Source of the DNA: Methanohalophilus sp.
Lineage (GTDB): Archaea; Halobacteriota; Methanosarcinia; Methanosarcinales; Methanosarcinaceae
DNA length: 64,000 bases
Direction: 5' to 3'
NCBI RefSeq assembly: GCF_030156785.1
Contig: NZ_JASGLW010000005.1
Coordinates: 56,965 to 120,964 of the forward strand
Shown: piece by piece, positions 36,778 through 47,153 of the stretch
Layout of the letters: the number at the start of each line of letters is the position of its first letter
Position numbering within the stretch: position 1 is the first letter of the stretch
Translations under genes and position numbers: made by a program
Notes under the pieces: model-generated
What the model saw: the letters and a program-made list of their open reading frames with translations, nothing else
Told to the model about the DNA's origin: nothing
The model's database searches: none

Positions 36778-39700
36778 TTATTGTCTTTTTAGTATGAGAT
36801 ATGCACCTGTAAGAGATAATGTACATGCCAATATTCCGATTGTGCTGAGTTTTTCCTCCGCTTCTTCTTCTCCTTCCAAATTTTCTCCAGATTGTGTCTT
36901 GTTGATGTCGACCTTTAGATTTTCAGAAAGCTTGTTAACAACAGGAATATGTTTTTCTTCTGAAATTGAAGTTATTGCAAAGGGGGATGCAAGTTTTTTT
37001 GTCTTCACTTCGTAAGTTACATACTCACCATCATCTGATATAATTGAAGGCGAATCCAGTATTGTCCATCTGTCATTAGTATACATTGCCATCACAACAT
37101 CTTCTGCATGGACTCCGTGTTTTGTCAGCCAATCTTTGGACACACGGAAAGTGATTACTGCATTTTCGATGCTGTCTTTAAAGGCCGCATTGCCGGCCCA
37201 GATGTTCATGTTGCTGTAAACATCTCCTTCGGGTTTTTCACCTGCAATTGTGGAAGTGTTTTTGAGAACTTCAATAATGATCTTGATCTGTCCAGCATTT
37301 CTGTTTGAAGTTAATTGAATGGATTGGATTGCGTTTCCTTTCCCTTTGAACTCATAGGTTGCAGGAGTTCCTTTTTTAAGATACTGGATTGCGAAGTCCT
37401 TGAAGAGAATGTTTTCGTAATCTTCGCCGGTAGTTCCTCCCCCTCCACCACCACCGCTTCCACTTGAGCTTTTCTTTGTAGTGGTAGTTGGTGTAGTAAC
37501 AACGATATATCCGATATATATATCACTGCCATTTTCATTGGTTGCATTGAGAATTACACTGTAGTTCCCTACTTCAGTGAAAATCCAGATCGGTGCACTT
37601 TCATTGGAGTCCTCTATGCCATCTTCATCAAAGTCCCATGAAAGATAAGTAGCATTTGTTGAGTTATCCCAAAATTTCACAGCAAGCGGTTTATTGCCTG
37701 AAGTCACGTTGGAAGTGAAATTGGCATTTGGAAGTATTAATCCTAAATATGAAGAATTGCTCCAGTTAACGTTTCCGGCAACATCGGTTGCGGATATATT
37801 GAGTGGTTGGTTTCCGGCACCAGCTATGATTGTAGCATTCCAGAGGTTGTTTCCTGTATAATTAAGGACATTGTTGTTTGCCATCACAATATTCACACGA
37901 TGATTATCAGTAACATTAACACTCACATTCATTTCTCTTCCGGCAAATGGTACGCTGTTAGTTACGGAATGTATTACCGGTTTGTCATTATCTGTAAGTG
38001 TGGCTGCACTGTCGTTTACCCAAGTCTGGTTGATATTCCCAGCCCTGTCCACAGCAAGGATGCTTATGTTGTGTGTTTCACCAGGATCAAAACCAGTGGC
38101 GTTGTAATAGTAATTACTTGTGTTTCCGTTAAAAGTTCCATCAATGTAGATGATAGTGTGGTTCAAATCATCTGGGTTTGTGTGATTCCACGTCCAGTTG
38201 ATCCATGAATAGCCCCTTGCTGTTTCATTAAGATCTATTACCGATAGAGGAGGGTCGATGTCCAATGCTCCTGAAATAACAAGTGCAAATGGTTGTGGTT
38301 CCTCAGTTTGTATATTTGTACCATTAACAGAAATATTATACCAACCGGATTCAGGAGATTCCAGAGAAACCTGTTCGACATTATTTCTTCTGTCAGGTTC
38401 ACTTCCTCCGTTACCCAAGTAAGTGGAACTTGGACCTATTACTTTGAGATCTAAGTCGTTGTACAGAGCTGGATCAGCTGCTTCTTCTGCGGGATAATCA
38501 GTCCATACAAGAGACATTTTCAGCGGATGCCCGCTGCTGATATATTGTTTAGTATACCAAATTTCAGTGTCATTTAAACTTATGTTATCGAAATACAGGA
38601 TGCTTGCAGGTTCATCTATAAAAAGTGAGTTTTTAAGATCGACCCTACCCCAGCCCTGATCATTTATGTGATTACCCGTATTTACTGCACCATTGATCAA
38701 TGTAGCTTTTATTAGTGCTGCGGAAGGGTTAATTGATTCATTTTTTACATAATATTGTCTTACAAGTGCGGCTGTACCGGCAGTTAGCGGGGTTGCCATA
38801 CTTGTTCCGCTACTATAAGCATAGTAATCATCTATTGTTCCCCATGAATAAGTGCTTTTGTTTATGCTTGAGCGTGTAGAAATTATCCAAGTGCCAGGTG
38901 CTACAACATCTGGTTTAATCCTTCTATCCACTGTGGGGCCACGGCTACTAAAATAAGCAATATCATCTGGATCATCTGCATCAGATTTTTCAGGACGAAA
39001 ATTTTCTGATGCTCCTACAGTAAGACAATTTTTGGCAGTGGAAGGTGGAGCTATAGTATTATTTGAAGGACCCTCATTACCTGCAGAAAACAAAATCAGC
39101 ATATCTGGATGATTCCACATAAAATTATCAACGTCTATTGCTAGATATTCATAAACACCATAATAATGTTCTGATGACAATCCCCAGCTGTTGCTATGTA
39201 TTCTTGAACCATCATTATATGCCTGTAGAAAAAGTTCAGACAAGTTGTTTATTTCGAGGTAACCAGAAGTCTCATTTCCGATTGCCTGAAAAACAAGTGT
39301 TGAATTTGGTGCAGTTCCGCTATACTTTCCATTGGAATGTGACCCATTTCCCAAAGCAGAGCCTGCCACATGTGTGCCGTGTCCGTCATAGTCCTCGGGA
39401 TTTTCATCTACATAATCATAAATCCTGTAAATCCTTCCTTCCAGATCATCATGCATGGACGAATCATTCACTCCGGTGTCAAGTCCGGTATCAGCAATTC
39501 CTATGATTTGTCCGGTACCGTCAAGTCCATGGGTCTCACGCACTGTTGTTACATTCACGTTCATAATGGCTGTCGCTTGATCATTCAAAATCACAGGTTT
39601 TAGGTATTCATCGATCCACTCCACATTTTCAATAGCTGCAATGTCGGTAATACATGAAGAATCAACAATTGCACGGATATATTTTCCATTATGATTGACG

Positions 39701-40209
39701 ATTTGTCCATAATTTGTCTCAATTTGTGAGAGTATGTCTGAATTATTATTAGGTTCAAATGAAATTATAATGATTTCTACCAGTCCCGTTTTGGAATGCA
39801 GCGAAGGAGCAATTTTGTAGTCTGGAAGGTATGGGCCAATCCATTTCACAAATGAAAGTCTGCTGACATTTGCATAATCACAATCATTAATTTTTGCAAG
39901 GTATGCATTGTTTGGGATATAGCCATGCAGGATTGCACCATTTGCTTCGACTGCTTTCTTATATTCTGCAGTCACATGCCCGTCAAACTGAATAAGATAG
40001 TATTCACCGCCATGATCATCGGAAGAAGATTGTGCTTTCATTGTAGCAATTGCATTATCTGTATTAATATGTGCATTCTTAAGTAAAATAAGGTTTGATC
40101 CATCTGATTTTCCGGAATTTCCTGACTCAGGAGCATGTGCTGTAACCATACTGAAAGTTATTAAAAACAAGATCAAAAGGAGCATTATTCCATTTTTCAT
40201 ATTAAACAT
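36778..40209 (-). CDS. Secreted subtilisin-like protease (S8) with PKD and PGF-pre-PGF domains
   Basis: 1143 residues. A signal peptide (about 1-25) is followed by a long N-terminal region. The peptidase domain spans residues 230-480: Asp240 in GIADTGLDTG, His277 in DGHGTHVAG, Asn378 in SAGNEGP, Ser470 in SSGTSMATP. A beta domain follows (about 540-650), then fibronectin/Ig-like stretches with many Asn-x-Thr/Ser sites, a PKD domain near 840-900 (WDFDEDGIEDSN), a poly-Gly linker, and a PGF-pre-PGF domain (about 925-1090). The C-terminus ends in a hydrophobic helix and KRQ. It has no PGF motif before that helix. Exported and probably held at the cell surface; substrates unknown. Confidence 0.9.
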   Translation of the reverse strand: MFNMKNGIMLLLILFLITFSMVTAHAPESGNSGKSDGSNLILLKNAHINTDNAIATMKAQSSSDDHGGEYYLIQFDGHVTAEYKKAVEANGAILHGYIPNNAYLAKINDCDYANVSRLSFVKWIGPYLPDYKIAPSLHSKTGLVEIIIISFEPNNNSDILSQIETNYGQIVNHNGKYIRAIVDSSCITDIAAIENVEWIDEYLKPVILNDQATAIMNVNVTTVRETHGLDGTGQIIGIADTGLDTGVNDSSMHDDLEGRIYRIYDYVDENPEDYDGHGTHVAGSALGNGSHSNGKYSGTAPNSTLVFQAIGNETSGYLEINNLSELFLQAYNDGSRIHSNSWGLSSEHYYGVYEYLAIDVDNFMWNHPDMLILFSAGNEGPSNNTIAPPSTAKNCLTVGASENFRPEKSDADDPDDIAYFSSRGPTVDRRIKPDVVAPGTWIISTRSSINKSTYSWGTIDDYYAYSSGTSMATPLTAGTAALVRQYYVKNESINPSAALIKATLINGAVNTGNHINDQGWGRVDLKNSLFIDEPASILYFDNISLNDTEIWYTKQYISSGHPLKMSLVWTDYPAEEAADPALYNDLDLKVIGPSSTYLGNGGSEPDRRNNVEQVSLESPESGWYNISVNGTNIQTEEPQPFALVISGALDIDPPLSVIDLNETARGYSWINWTWNHTNPDDLNHTIIYIDGTFNGNTSNYYYNATGFDPGETHNISILAVDRAGNINQTWVNDSAATLTDNDKPVIHSVTNSVPFAGREMNVSVNVTDNHRVNIVMANNNVLNYTGNNLWNATIIAGAGNQPLNISATDVAGNVNWSNSSYLGLILPNANFTSNVTSGNKPLAVKFWDNSTNATYLSWDFDEDGIEDSNESAPIWIFTEVGNYSVILNATNENGSDIYIGYIVVTTPTTTTKKSSSGSGGGGGGGTTGEDYENILFKDFAIQYLKKGTPATYEFKGKGNAIQSIQLTSNRNAGQIKIIIEVLKNTSTIAGEKPEGDVYSNMNIWAGNAAFKDSIENAVITFRVSKDWLTKHGVHAEDVVMAMYTNDRWTILDSPSIISDDGEYVTYEVKTKKLASPFAITSISEEKHIPVVNKLSENLKVDINKTQSGENLEGEEEAEEKLSTIGILACTLSLTGAYLILKRQ

Positions 40210-40880
40210 GTTTGCCTCTTCTTATTTCCAGCATAAATATGAATCACTTGATATCCAGCAATCCCCTGAAAACTCCATTGAGCCTTTCATATCTGCATGC
40301 AATCTTCTTCTCATATTCAACCATGCAAAGAAATCGTTCAATACTGGTTCTTTTCACATAAGATTATTCTGAATCACCTTCTTTTTTTCTGGATTTATAT
40401 ATTTTTCTTCTTATTATCCTTTGTAAAGTTTTTCTTCATCCCTTTTTAGTTTCAATGAAACTACTGTCTACATTAAACCTTTTCAAGTGATGGCATAATT
40501 TCTGAGACAAAAATTTCAGGGAAAATGAAAGCAAGTTTTAAGTTTATCCTTGCCAATTCCAACCTTTCCAACCTTTATTTGAGTACTACATATTATTTTT
40601 CGCACATACTTGTTTCTGATAAGTTCGTCTCCTTTTCACGTTGCCAAATTCTAATGTGGAGTATGATGTTTTGTCCCGTGTGCTTATTCCCTAAATCAAT
40701 CAGATGTGGAAGGAGTTTTTTAAGTATTATAAATTTCATTTACAGAGTATAACGTCTAAAGGTCTGGAATTGTAATTATTTTTAAAAGGATAACGTTATT
40801 ATATTATGGAGAGTCTATTTTAACTAGGTGGAAAACAGGTGGAATGAATTTTGTCACTCGGTATTGAAGGAGATAAAAAA
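40210..40880. other. Gap without a supported gene
   Basis: About 670 bp of A/T-rich sequence between the divergent subtilase gene and the small decayed gene. A 75-codon frame at 40525-40752 has no ribosome-binding site and low-complexity content. A short palindrome, ATAACGTTAT near 40790, is followed by the TATA-like TTATTATATTATGG and could be the promoter of the downstream small gene. Confidence 0.4.
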
Positions 40881-41076
40881 ATGGTTGAAAAAACCAAAAT
40901 GCTCCATGAAGATCTTGTTTGCCCGTCTAAAATGGACAGCATGTCCAATAGCATGTATTACTATGATTCAGATATGAAGTCCATTGGTGGACACAAGAGT
41001 TTTTGTACCATTGGATAATCAGGATACAAAGGGTTTTATGGCCCAGGATGAAGCTGAACTTATATATTTGAAGTAA
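40881..41076 (+). pseudogene. Decayed small Cys-containing protein gene
   Basis: An ATG at 40881 follows GAAGGAGATA and opens a 45-codon frame (MVEKTKMLHEDLVCPSKMDS ...) ending with TAA at 41016-41018. Reading past this stop gives SGYKGF in the same frame, and after a one-base shift near 41037 MAQDEAELIYLK with a stop at 41074-41076. Together this looks like one protein of about 65 residues with Cys at DLVCP and SFCTI, damaged by a stop and a frameshift. The intact form may have been a zinc ribbon with two CxxC pairs; that is inference from spacing. Confidence 0.45.
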
Positions 41077-41148
41077 CCTTCCATCTTATTCGTTTATTTA
41101 GTACAAAATTAGAATTTGTATATCCATCTTTGCCGGAGGTTCTAAATT

Positions 41149-41673
41149 ATGGTCGATAAAAGTGAAAGTGGTAGTGATAAGTCACAGGATAAAGATCCAT
41201 TGCAGGATTTTTCAGAGATTATCGAGCAGATGATGAACAAGCTGGGCATTGATCTGGGTGATTTATCAGGTGAGTCATTTGTCTATGGATTTTCTATAAC
41301 TAACCTTTCAGGTGAAGATCCTGAAATACGTGAGCTTGGAAATACCTCTTATGAACATGACTTAAGGGATGGTCCTTACATAGATGTCCAGGCAAATAAA
41401 TGCAAACCTCTTATTGAGATCAATGAAATCGATAATAATATTTATGTAACAGCTGAGCTTCCGGGTGTGGAAAAAGAGGACATTCGACTTTCAGTTACTG
41501 ATACATTGGTAAAGATCGATGCAACACGTGGAGTAAATGAGTATTCAGAAACTGTCATCCTCCCTGCAAAAGTGAGTCCGGAATCTGCAAAAGCTTCTTA
41601 CAGGAATGGAGTATTGGAGATAGTTTTGCTTCGGGTTGCAGAATTGTTGAGATTTGATGTAACAATTGATTGA
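41149..41673 (+). CDS. Hsp20/alpha-crystallin small heat-shock protein
   Basis: 174 residues. Residues 82-174 form an alpha-crystallin domain, with YVTAELPGVEKEDIRLSV near residue 105 and the terminal YRNGVLEIVL near 146. The N-terminal 60 residues are acidic and polar, rich in Ser, Asp and Glu. The family prevents aggregation of unfolded proteins. The C-terminal I-x-I/V anchor is weak (FDVTID). GGAGGT lies 9 nt before ATG. Confidence 0.85.
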   Translation: MVDKSESGSDKSQDKDPLQDFSEIIEQMMNKLGIDLGDLSGESFVYGFSITNLSGEDPEIRELGNTSYEHDLRDGPYIDVQANKCKPLIEINEIDNNIYVTAELPGVEKEDIRLSVTDTLVKIDATRGVNEYSETVILPAKVSPESAKASYRNGVLEIVLLRVAELLRFDVTID

Positions 41674-42091
41674 TATTTTATATTTCCTGCAACAATTTAC
41701 TATTTGTCACACATATAGCAATAGTAAGATATTTCTAAAATAAGATATCATGGTAGTTGATGGTGAAGGATTCTTCCACTGATCAAAACTGTTCGGACTA
41801 AATGCGGGAGGACAGGAAGCAATAAGTGTATCTGGAAATATGAATGCCTTTTTCTTCTTAAAACAATGATCCTCGATGTCCTACTCACCTATTTCATTAT
41901 TTCATGGAAAACTTTTCTCAAAATCAGAGACAAATATTAAGACTTTCTCATTGCTATCCTTACTACAAGGTATCAGAAATTTGATGAAATGATGAGTGTT
42001 GAAGTTGATAGGAGTGGACAATTTTTCACAAAATCATTTGAAATTGAGACCTGTTTAAAAGTGTCCATTCACCTTTAGGATATAATTGATA
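41674..42091. other. Gap without a supported gene
   Basis: 418 bp between the Hsp20 gene and a convergent methyltransferase gene. I see no reading frame, RNA or repeat in it. Confidence 0.5.
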
Positions 42092-43105
42092 TCATATTTT
42101 TTTACAAAGAATTGCTTCCTTAGATGTCAAAAACAAGTGGAATTTGCTTGTTCCTTCTAAACCATTTTCAAGAATTTTTCTGAAATTCCAGTAATATTTC
42201 GGATCAATACTTCCTCTTAAAAGGGCATTTCCGGCTTTATGTTCTTTTAGTTTTTTATTGATTAAGATAGGATCTGGTTCAACAACATCAACCACTTCAT
42301 ACTGATTTTTAAAAAATGGATGCGAACAATTGGTGTCAGAAATCAGTAGTAATCTCTTACTGTCAATTACATAAGCTTTCAAAGAAGATTTTGTTTTGAT
42401 GCTATCAATAAGTTCTCCCAACAAACCTGCCTGAAGTATTGCAGGATCGGGTTCGAATGCAAAACGATCTAGTTTTTTTGATTCTTCAACTATGGTTTTG
42501 CTTCCTGTGGAGCAGAGCATATCTTCAGAGGGAAGTAGAATAGCAGATATATCACATTTTTTCAAATCACCAAAGTAAAGGTTTAATCTGTTGAGCTTGC
42601 CTTTGAATGAAAGGTACTCCTTTTCACATGAAAAAGGTATTCTCTCAGGGGTAAGTTGTGGAGGGACTTCAAATGCAAAATTTGATGCTTTTGAGGAATA
42701 TGCTTCCATAACTTTGTCAATGGGCGGCTGGAGATTTCTGATATCCCGCCTTTTTTCTGAAGGAGGGCGTGCCGGATCAGAAAATATGATGTCCACTTCA
42801 GGTATTTTGTTGATTATTTCTTCTGACAACGCATCTCCACACAAAAATTCCACGTTTGTTATTCCGTATCTGCGGCAGTTTTCCTTTGCATGCTTTATTT
42901 TCACGGGGTCAAGATCAATTGCAAAGACTTTTTTGCAATGTTTTGCAAAAGCAATTGTTTGTCCTCCTATGCCACAGCTGATGTCGGCAAGAGTATCAGA
43001 CTTGAGTCTTTTTGCCCGGTAGTTAGCTACTTCTTCGGGAGTTGCAAATCTTAATCCGGGTTTATCGAAGCTGATTTTCTTACTATATTTTTTCTTTCTT
43101 GCCAT
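42092..43105 (-). CDS. SAM-dependent methyltransferase with THUMP-like C-terminus
   Basis: 337 residues. SAM motif I is DISCGIGGQT near residue 42, motif II AIDLDPVKI near 62, and the catalytic-type motif is FSDPARPPSEKRR near 108 (DPARP). The pattern resembles archaeal and bacterial enzymes with a trailing THUMP-like domain, related to the trimethylguanosine synthase group. Target is probably RNA, but no substrate can be assigned. It is divergent from the ribosomal protein cluster. Confidence 0.8.
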   Translation of the reverse strand: MARKKKYSKKISFDKPGLRFATPEEVANYRAKRLKSDTLADISCGIGGQTIAFAKHCKKVFAIDLDPVKIKHAKENCRRYGITNVEFLCGDALSEEIINKIPEVDIIFSDPARPPSEKRRDIRNLQPPIDKVMEAYSSKASNFAFEVPPQLTPERIPFSCEKEYLSFKGKLNRLNLYFGDLKKCDISAILLPSEDMLCSTGSKTIVEESKKLDRFAFEPDPAILQAGLLGELIDSIKTKSSLKAYVIDSKRLLLISDTNCSHPFFKNQYEVVDVVEPDPILINKKLKEHKAGNALLRGSIDPKYYWNFRKILENGLEGTSKFHLFLTSKEAILCKKI

Positions 43106-43172
43106 GTGGTGGGTAAAAAAGGTTCATCTGCTTAAATCTATTATCCTTCATGTGGGTGTTTGTTGCAAAGGG

Positions 43173-43180
43173 TTTATATA
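43173..43180 (+). promoter_or_regulatory. TATA box of the ribosomal protein super-operon
   Basis: TTTATATA preceded by AAAGGG, a plausible BRE. The expected start of transcription is near 43204, 302 nt before the L3 start codon, so the operon would have a long leader. No better TATA element is seen nearer to the gene. Confidence 0.5.
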
Positions 43181-43203
43181 GGTGATAGACGTCATAGCCC
43201 TCC

Positions 43204-43505
43204 TAACTGAGAATATAGTATGTAACATTCATACTTGTCGCAGGTCGGAATAAGAAGTGCAGACACGTGGGATTTAACAGCAACCTGTCACGGGCCAATT
43301 CATGGAATGCCCTCATGCATGCGTAATGATGTATGTATGGATGGTGAATGTTTAAATCTTTTCGAGAGAGGCGGCATAAGTATCTGCCTTTGGAACTAGA
43401 GTACACGGTTTAACGTGATTGATATCCCTTGTAGAGGGGATATTCAATTGCACTCTTTTAGACGCCTGCGGCTACACTATATAAAAACAAATAAGGAGAA
43501 GACAG
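43204..43505 (+). promoter_or_regulatory. Long structured leader of the L3 operon
   Basis: About 300 nt without a protein frame on the plus strand. It contains hairpins: GGGC-CA-ATTC-ATG-GAAT-GCCC (43292-43312), and a 9-bp stem ATATCCCTT with loop GTAG and AGGGGATAT (43422-43443). A ribosome-binding site AAGGAGAAG precedes the L3 ATG. Length and structure suggest autoregulation by a ribosomal protein, or a small RNA of its own. I compared it by eye with SRP RNA and RNase P RNA cores and found no match. Confidence 0.45.
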
Positions 43506-44519
43506 ATGTCAGATACACACAGGCCAAGACGTGGTTCCCTGGCTTTTAGCCCCCGTAAAAGAGCAAAAAGCCACATTCCAAGATTCAGGTCATGGCCAGA
43601 ATCAGAAGGTGAACCCAAATTACAGGGATTTGCTGGCTATAAGGTGGGTATGACCCATGTGGTCATGGTAGATGATACCAAGAACAGCCTTACCGAAGGA
43701 GCTGAGATTTCTGTTCCGGCCACTATACTTGAAACTCCGGCAATTGGGATTGCTGCCATCAGGGCTTACAAACAGTCCTCCTATGGCGAAAAATCAGTAG
43801 CTGAAGCATGGGCAAAAGATCTGGATGCAGATCTTCAGAAAGCAATTAAAACTCCCGTTAATTATGATACTGAGAAAGCACTTGAAAAGGTTGCTTCTCT
43901 AATCGAATCCGGAGATGTCTCTGATGTACGTGTTATAACTTATACACTTCCATCCTCTATTACCGGTGTTCCAAAGAAGAAGGCAGATGTCATGGAAACC
44001 GGAATCAGTGGCAAGGACGTTGCAGCTAAGTTTGAGTACGCAAAATCAATACTTGGTTCCAAAGTACACATCACCGACGTCTTTAATGGCGGAAACATGG
44101 TTGATGTAGCTGCAATCACCACTGGTCATGGGACTCAGGGTCCGGTAAAAAGATGGGGTATCCAGCTACAGAAGCATAAACATTCCCGCCAGGGAAGTCT
44201 GAGGCAGGTTGGAACTCTTGGTCCATGGTTCCCTGCGCATGTAAGCTGGAGAGTACCTCAAATGGGTCAGATGGGTTACCACCAGAGAACTGAATATAAC
44301 AAACGCATTTTGAAAATATCTTCGGATGCTGATGAAATTAATCCAGATGGCGGATTTGTGAATTATGGACTTGTTCGTGGAGACTACGTATTGATTAAAG
44401 GTAGTGTTCCAGGGCCATCCAAGAGGTTGGTAAGGCTCAGGGAACCTATTAGGTCAAAGGTATCTGGTCTCGGAGATCCGCAGATCCTTCATATCAGCAC
44501 ACAGTCCAGGCAGGGGTGA
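43506..44519 (+). CDS. rpl3: Ribosomal protein L3
   Basis: 337 residues, archaeal length. N-terminal [16 protein letters not shown] and the central [20 protein letters not shown] (near 204-223), which contacts the peptidyl-transferase centre, are typical. First gene of the archaeal S10/spc-type cluster. L4 follows 5 nt later. Confidence 0.97.
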   Translation: MSDTHRPRRGSLAFSPRKRAKSHIPRFRSWPESEGEPKLQGFAGYKVGMTHVVMVDDTKNSLTEGAEISVPATILETPAIGIAAIRAYKQSSYGEKSVAEAWAKDLDADLQKAIKTPVNYDTEKALEKVASLIESGDVSDVRVITYTLPSSITGVPKKKADVMETGISGKDVAAKFEYAKSILGSKVHITDVFNGGNMVDVAAITTGHGTQGPVKRWGIQLQKHKHSRQGSLRQVGTLGPWFPAHVSWRVPQMGQMGYHQRTEYNKRILKISSDADEINPDGGFVNYGLVRGDYVLIKGSVPGPSKRLVRLREPIRSKVSGLGDPQILHISTQSRQG

Positions 44520-44524
44520 ATTGA

Positions 44525-45286
44525 ATGGTTACAGCAAATATCATCGATCTTTCCGGTAATTCTAAAGGTGAGATCACATTGCCTGCAGTTTTTGAAGAAG
44601 CATACAGGCCTGATATAATTAAGAAGGTAGTGCTTTCATACCAGGCAAACAGGTACCAGCCATACGGTCCAAAGATGTATGCAGGTATGGAAACTTCTGC
44701 CAGGTCATGGGGTTCAGGAAGGGGTGTTGCTCAGATTCCTCGTCTTGCAAACGGTAGCCGGGCGGCAAGGGTTCCGCAGGCAGTAGGTGGCAGGCGTGCT
44801 CATCCTCCAAAACCGGAAACTGACCGCACTGAAAAGATCAATAAAAAAGAGAGAAAGATGGCAATCAGATCTGCGATTGCAGCAACTATCAATGAAGAGC
44901 TGGTTAAAGCCCGCGGACACATATTCACAGGAAAATTACCTATTGTTGCAGATAATGCACTTGAAGCAGTTGAAAAGACTCGCGACGTCGTAAGTTTCCT
45001 GAGAGCTGCAGGTCTTTACGATGATGTTGTCCGTGCAAAAGAAGGCCGTAAAATCAGGGCTGGCAGAGGCAAACTCAGAGGCAGGAAGTATAAAGGCCGT
45101 AAGAGTATCCTTATTGTTGCAGGTTCTCAGAGTTCTATTCTAAAGGCTGCTAACAATCTTCCAGGTGTTGATGTGACAACTGTTGATTTACTGAATGCTG
45201 AATTACTGGCACCAGGAACTCATGCAGGCAGACTTACCATCTGGACCGAATCAGCAATATCCAATCTGGAGGGTATGTTCATATGA
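44525..45286 (+). CDS. rpl4: Ribosomal protein L4
   Basis: 253 residues. The extended loop with [20 protein letters not shown] (near 60-80) that lines the exit tunnel is visible, as is [17 protein letters not shown] near 178. The stop overlaps the L23 start as ATGA. Confidence 0.97.
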   Translation: MVTANIIDLSGNSKGEITLPAVFEEAYRPDIIKKVVLSYQANRYQPYGPKMYAGMETSARSWGSGRGVAQIPRLANGSRAARVPQAVGGRRAHPPKPETDRTEKINKKERKMAIRSAIAATINEELVKARGHIFTGKLPIVADNALEAVEKTRDVVSFLRAAGLYDDVVRAKEGRKIRAGRGKLRGRKYKGRKSILIVAGSQSSILKAANNLPGVDVTTVDLLNAELLAPGTHAGRLTIWTESAISNLEGMFI

Positions 45287-45531
45287 GTGCCATTAAATAT
45301 CCATTCATCACAGAGAAAGCTATGATGCATTTGGAAGAGAACAAGTTGCAGTTTGTTGTTGATACCAGAGCAAATAAAAATGAAATCAAAGATGAGGTCA
45401 CAAAGATGTATGGTTTCACGGTAACCGATGTTTGTACCATGACTACCATGAAAGGTATAAAGAAAGCTCTTGTGACCTTTGAAGAAACAGATGCAGCACA
45501 CGAAATTGCAACAAGAATTGGTTTAATGTGA
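45283..45531 (+). CDS. rpl23: Ribosomal protein L23
   Basis: 82 residues, short archaeal form. [10 protein letters not shown] at the start and [16 protein letters not shown] are family features. It sits by the exit of the tunnel in the large subunit, where it docks SRP. Starts within the L4 stop; L2 begins 11 nt downstream. Confidence 0.96.
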   Translation: MSAIKYPFITEKAMMHLEENKLQFVVDTRANKNEIKDEVTKMYGFTVTDVCTMTTMKGIKKALVTFEETDAAHEIATRIGLM

Positions 45532-45542
45532 GGTGACTAAAA

Positions 45543-46256
45543 ATGGCAAAAAGAATTATTTCCCAGAATAGAGGTCGTGGATCTCCAACCTACAGAGCTC
45601 CCTCACACAGGTTCAAAGCTGCTTTGAGACATCCAGCAAAAATAAACGAAGGCACTGTTTCCGCAACAGTTGTAGGCGTCGAGCATGATCCTGCAAGGTC
45701 TGCTCCGATTGTAAAAGTAGCCTTTGAAGACGGAAGCGAGAAGTTGATTCTTGCGCCGGAAGGTATTGCAATAGGTGATGTTATTGAATGCGGTGCAGAA
45801 GCTGAAATCAAACCAGGCAATGTCCTTCCGCTCTTTAGGATTCCTGAAGGTGTACCTATTTGTAATATCGAGTCAAAACCAAATGATGGTGGATGCTTTG
45901 CCAGAGCTTCAGGGACTTATGCGACTCTTGTAGGGCACGAGAAGACTCGTACGTCAATACAGATGCCATCAGGTGAACTGAAATGGTTTAATCCCAAATG
46001 CAGAGCTACAATCGGTATTGTAGCAGGTGGCGGTCGTGTAGAGAGGCCTTTCCTTAAGGCAGGTAAAAAATACCACAAACTTAAGACAAGGGCAGCAAAG
46101 TATCCAAGAGTTTCCGGTATTGCCATGAACGTTATTGACCACCCATTTGGTGGCGGTAACAGAAAGCACCCCAGTAAACCCACGACAGTAAGCAGGAACG
46201 CCCCTCCGGGACGTAAGGTTGGACAGATTGCAGCAAGGAGAACCGGAAAGCGTTAA
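45543..46256 (+). CDS. rpl2: Ribosomal protein L2
   Basis: 237 residues. [16 protein letters not shown] at the N-terminus and the C-terminal [18 protein letters not shown] (near 200), with the His required near the peptidyl-transferase centre, are typical. GAGGTGA precedes the ATG. Confidence 0.97.
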   Translation: MAKRIISQNRGRGSPTYRAPSHRFKAALRHPAKINEGTVSATVVGVEHDPARSAPIVKVAFEDGSEKLILAPEGIAIGDVIECGAEAEIKPGNVLPLFRIPEGVPICNIESKPNDGGCFARASGTYATLVGHEKTRTSIQMPSGELKWFNPKCRATIGIVAGGGRVERPFLKAGKKYHKLKTRAAKYPRVSGIAMNVIDHPFGGGNRKHPSKPTTVSRNAPPGRKVGQIAARRTGKR

Positions 46257-46272
46257 TCTAGAGGTATATATC

Positions 46273-46686
46273 ATGGCAAAGAAATCATCATCAAGGTTAC
46301 CAAAGAGGAAAGGAGAATATCTCTATAGGGGTAAAACCATAGATCAGCTCAGGGAGCTGTCTATCGAGGAATTCTCCGAACTTTTGCCTGCAAGGCAACG
46401 TCGTACAATAAAACGCGGTCTCACTGACGGTCAAAAGCTAATCCTGCAAAAACTCAGGGATGGCAAGGAAATTGTACGTACTCATAACAGGGCAATGATT
46501 ATTTTCCCTGAAATGGTTGGTAAAAATATCGAAGTATATAATGGAAAAGAATTTGTGAAAATCGACATTCAACCTGAAATGGTTGGACACAGATTCGGCG
46601 AATTTGCTCCAACACGCAGTCGTGTTTCCCACGGAAGTGCCGGTGTAGGTGCGACTCGTTCCAGTAAGTTTGTGCCGTTGAAGTAA
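46273..46686 (+). CDS. rps19: Ribosomal protein S19
   Basis: 137 residues from ATG 46273 ([10 protein letters not shown]); an in-frame extension into L2 is not used. The C-terminal segment [17 protein letters not shown] binds 16S rRNA in the head of the small subunit. L22 starts 10 nt later. Confidence 0.96.
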   Translation: MAKKSSSRLPKRKGEYLYRGKTIDQLRELSIEEFSELLPARQRRTIKRGLTDGQKLILQKLRDGKEIVRTHNRAMIIFPEMVGKNIEVYNGKEFVKIDIQPEMVGHRFGEFAPTRSRVSHGSAGVGATRSSKFVPLK

Positions 46687-46696
46687 GGTGATAGGG

Positions 46697-47152
46697 ATGG
46701 CAAGGATAAAATATACTATAGATCTTGAACCTGAAACCAGCTCCAAGGCAATGGGCTCCGAGTTGCACATTTCTCCTAAGAAATCACGGGAACTCTGCAA
46801 GGCTCTCAAAGGAATGCGTGCTACAGCCGCAAGGAAGTATCTGGAGGACGTAATTCAAATGAAAAGAGCTGTACCTTTTAGAAAACACAACGACAGTCTT
46901 GGACACAAGAAAGGTCCAATGGCGGCAGGTCGTTATCCGGTGAAAGTGGCAAAGGAAATTCTCAAACTGCTGACAAACGCAGAGAGCAATGCAGAGTACA
47001 AAGGGCTGGATCCTGCTCACATGCACATTGCTCACATTTCTGCAAAGAGAGGTCGTGTAATTCACGGAATGCGTCCAAGAGCCCGTGGCAGAGCTAGTCC
47101 CAAGAACACCGAGACTGTGAATATTGAAATAATTCTTAGCGAGGTGCGCTAA
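46697..47152 (+). CDS. rpl22: Ribosomal protein L22
   Basis: 151 residues from the ATG at 46697, which follows GGTGATAGGG; a GTG nine nt upstream is less likely. The tunnel-lining hairpin is [17 protein letters not shown] near residue 117. The next gene S3 begins 1 nt after the stop. Confidence 0.96.
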   Translation: MARIKYTIDLEPETSSKAMGSELHISPKKSRELCKALKGMRATAARKYLEDVIQMKRAVPFRKHNDSLGHKKGPMAAGRYPVKVAKEILKLLTNAESNAEYKGLDPAHMHIAHISAKRGRVIHGMRPRARGRASPKNTETVNIEIILSEVR

Positions 47153-47153
47153 A

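Noticed and set aside
40525..40752. 75-codon plus-strand ORF
   Set aside because: No ribosome-binding site, no family resemblance and composition typical of A/T-rich intergenic DNA.
43203..43406. SRP RNA or RNase P RNA in the L3 leader
   Set aside because: The conserved cores I know of these RNAs are not found; only generic hairpins are visible.
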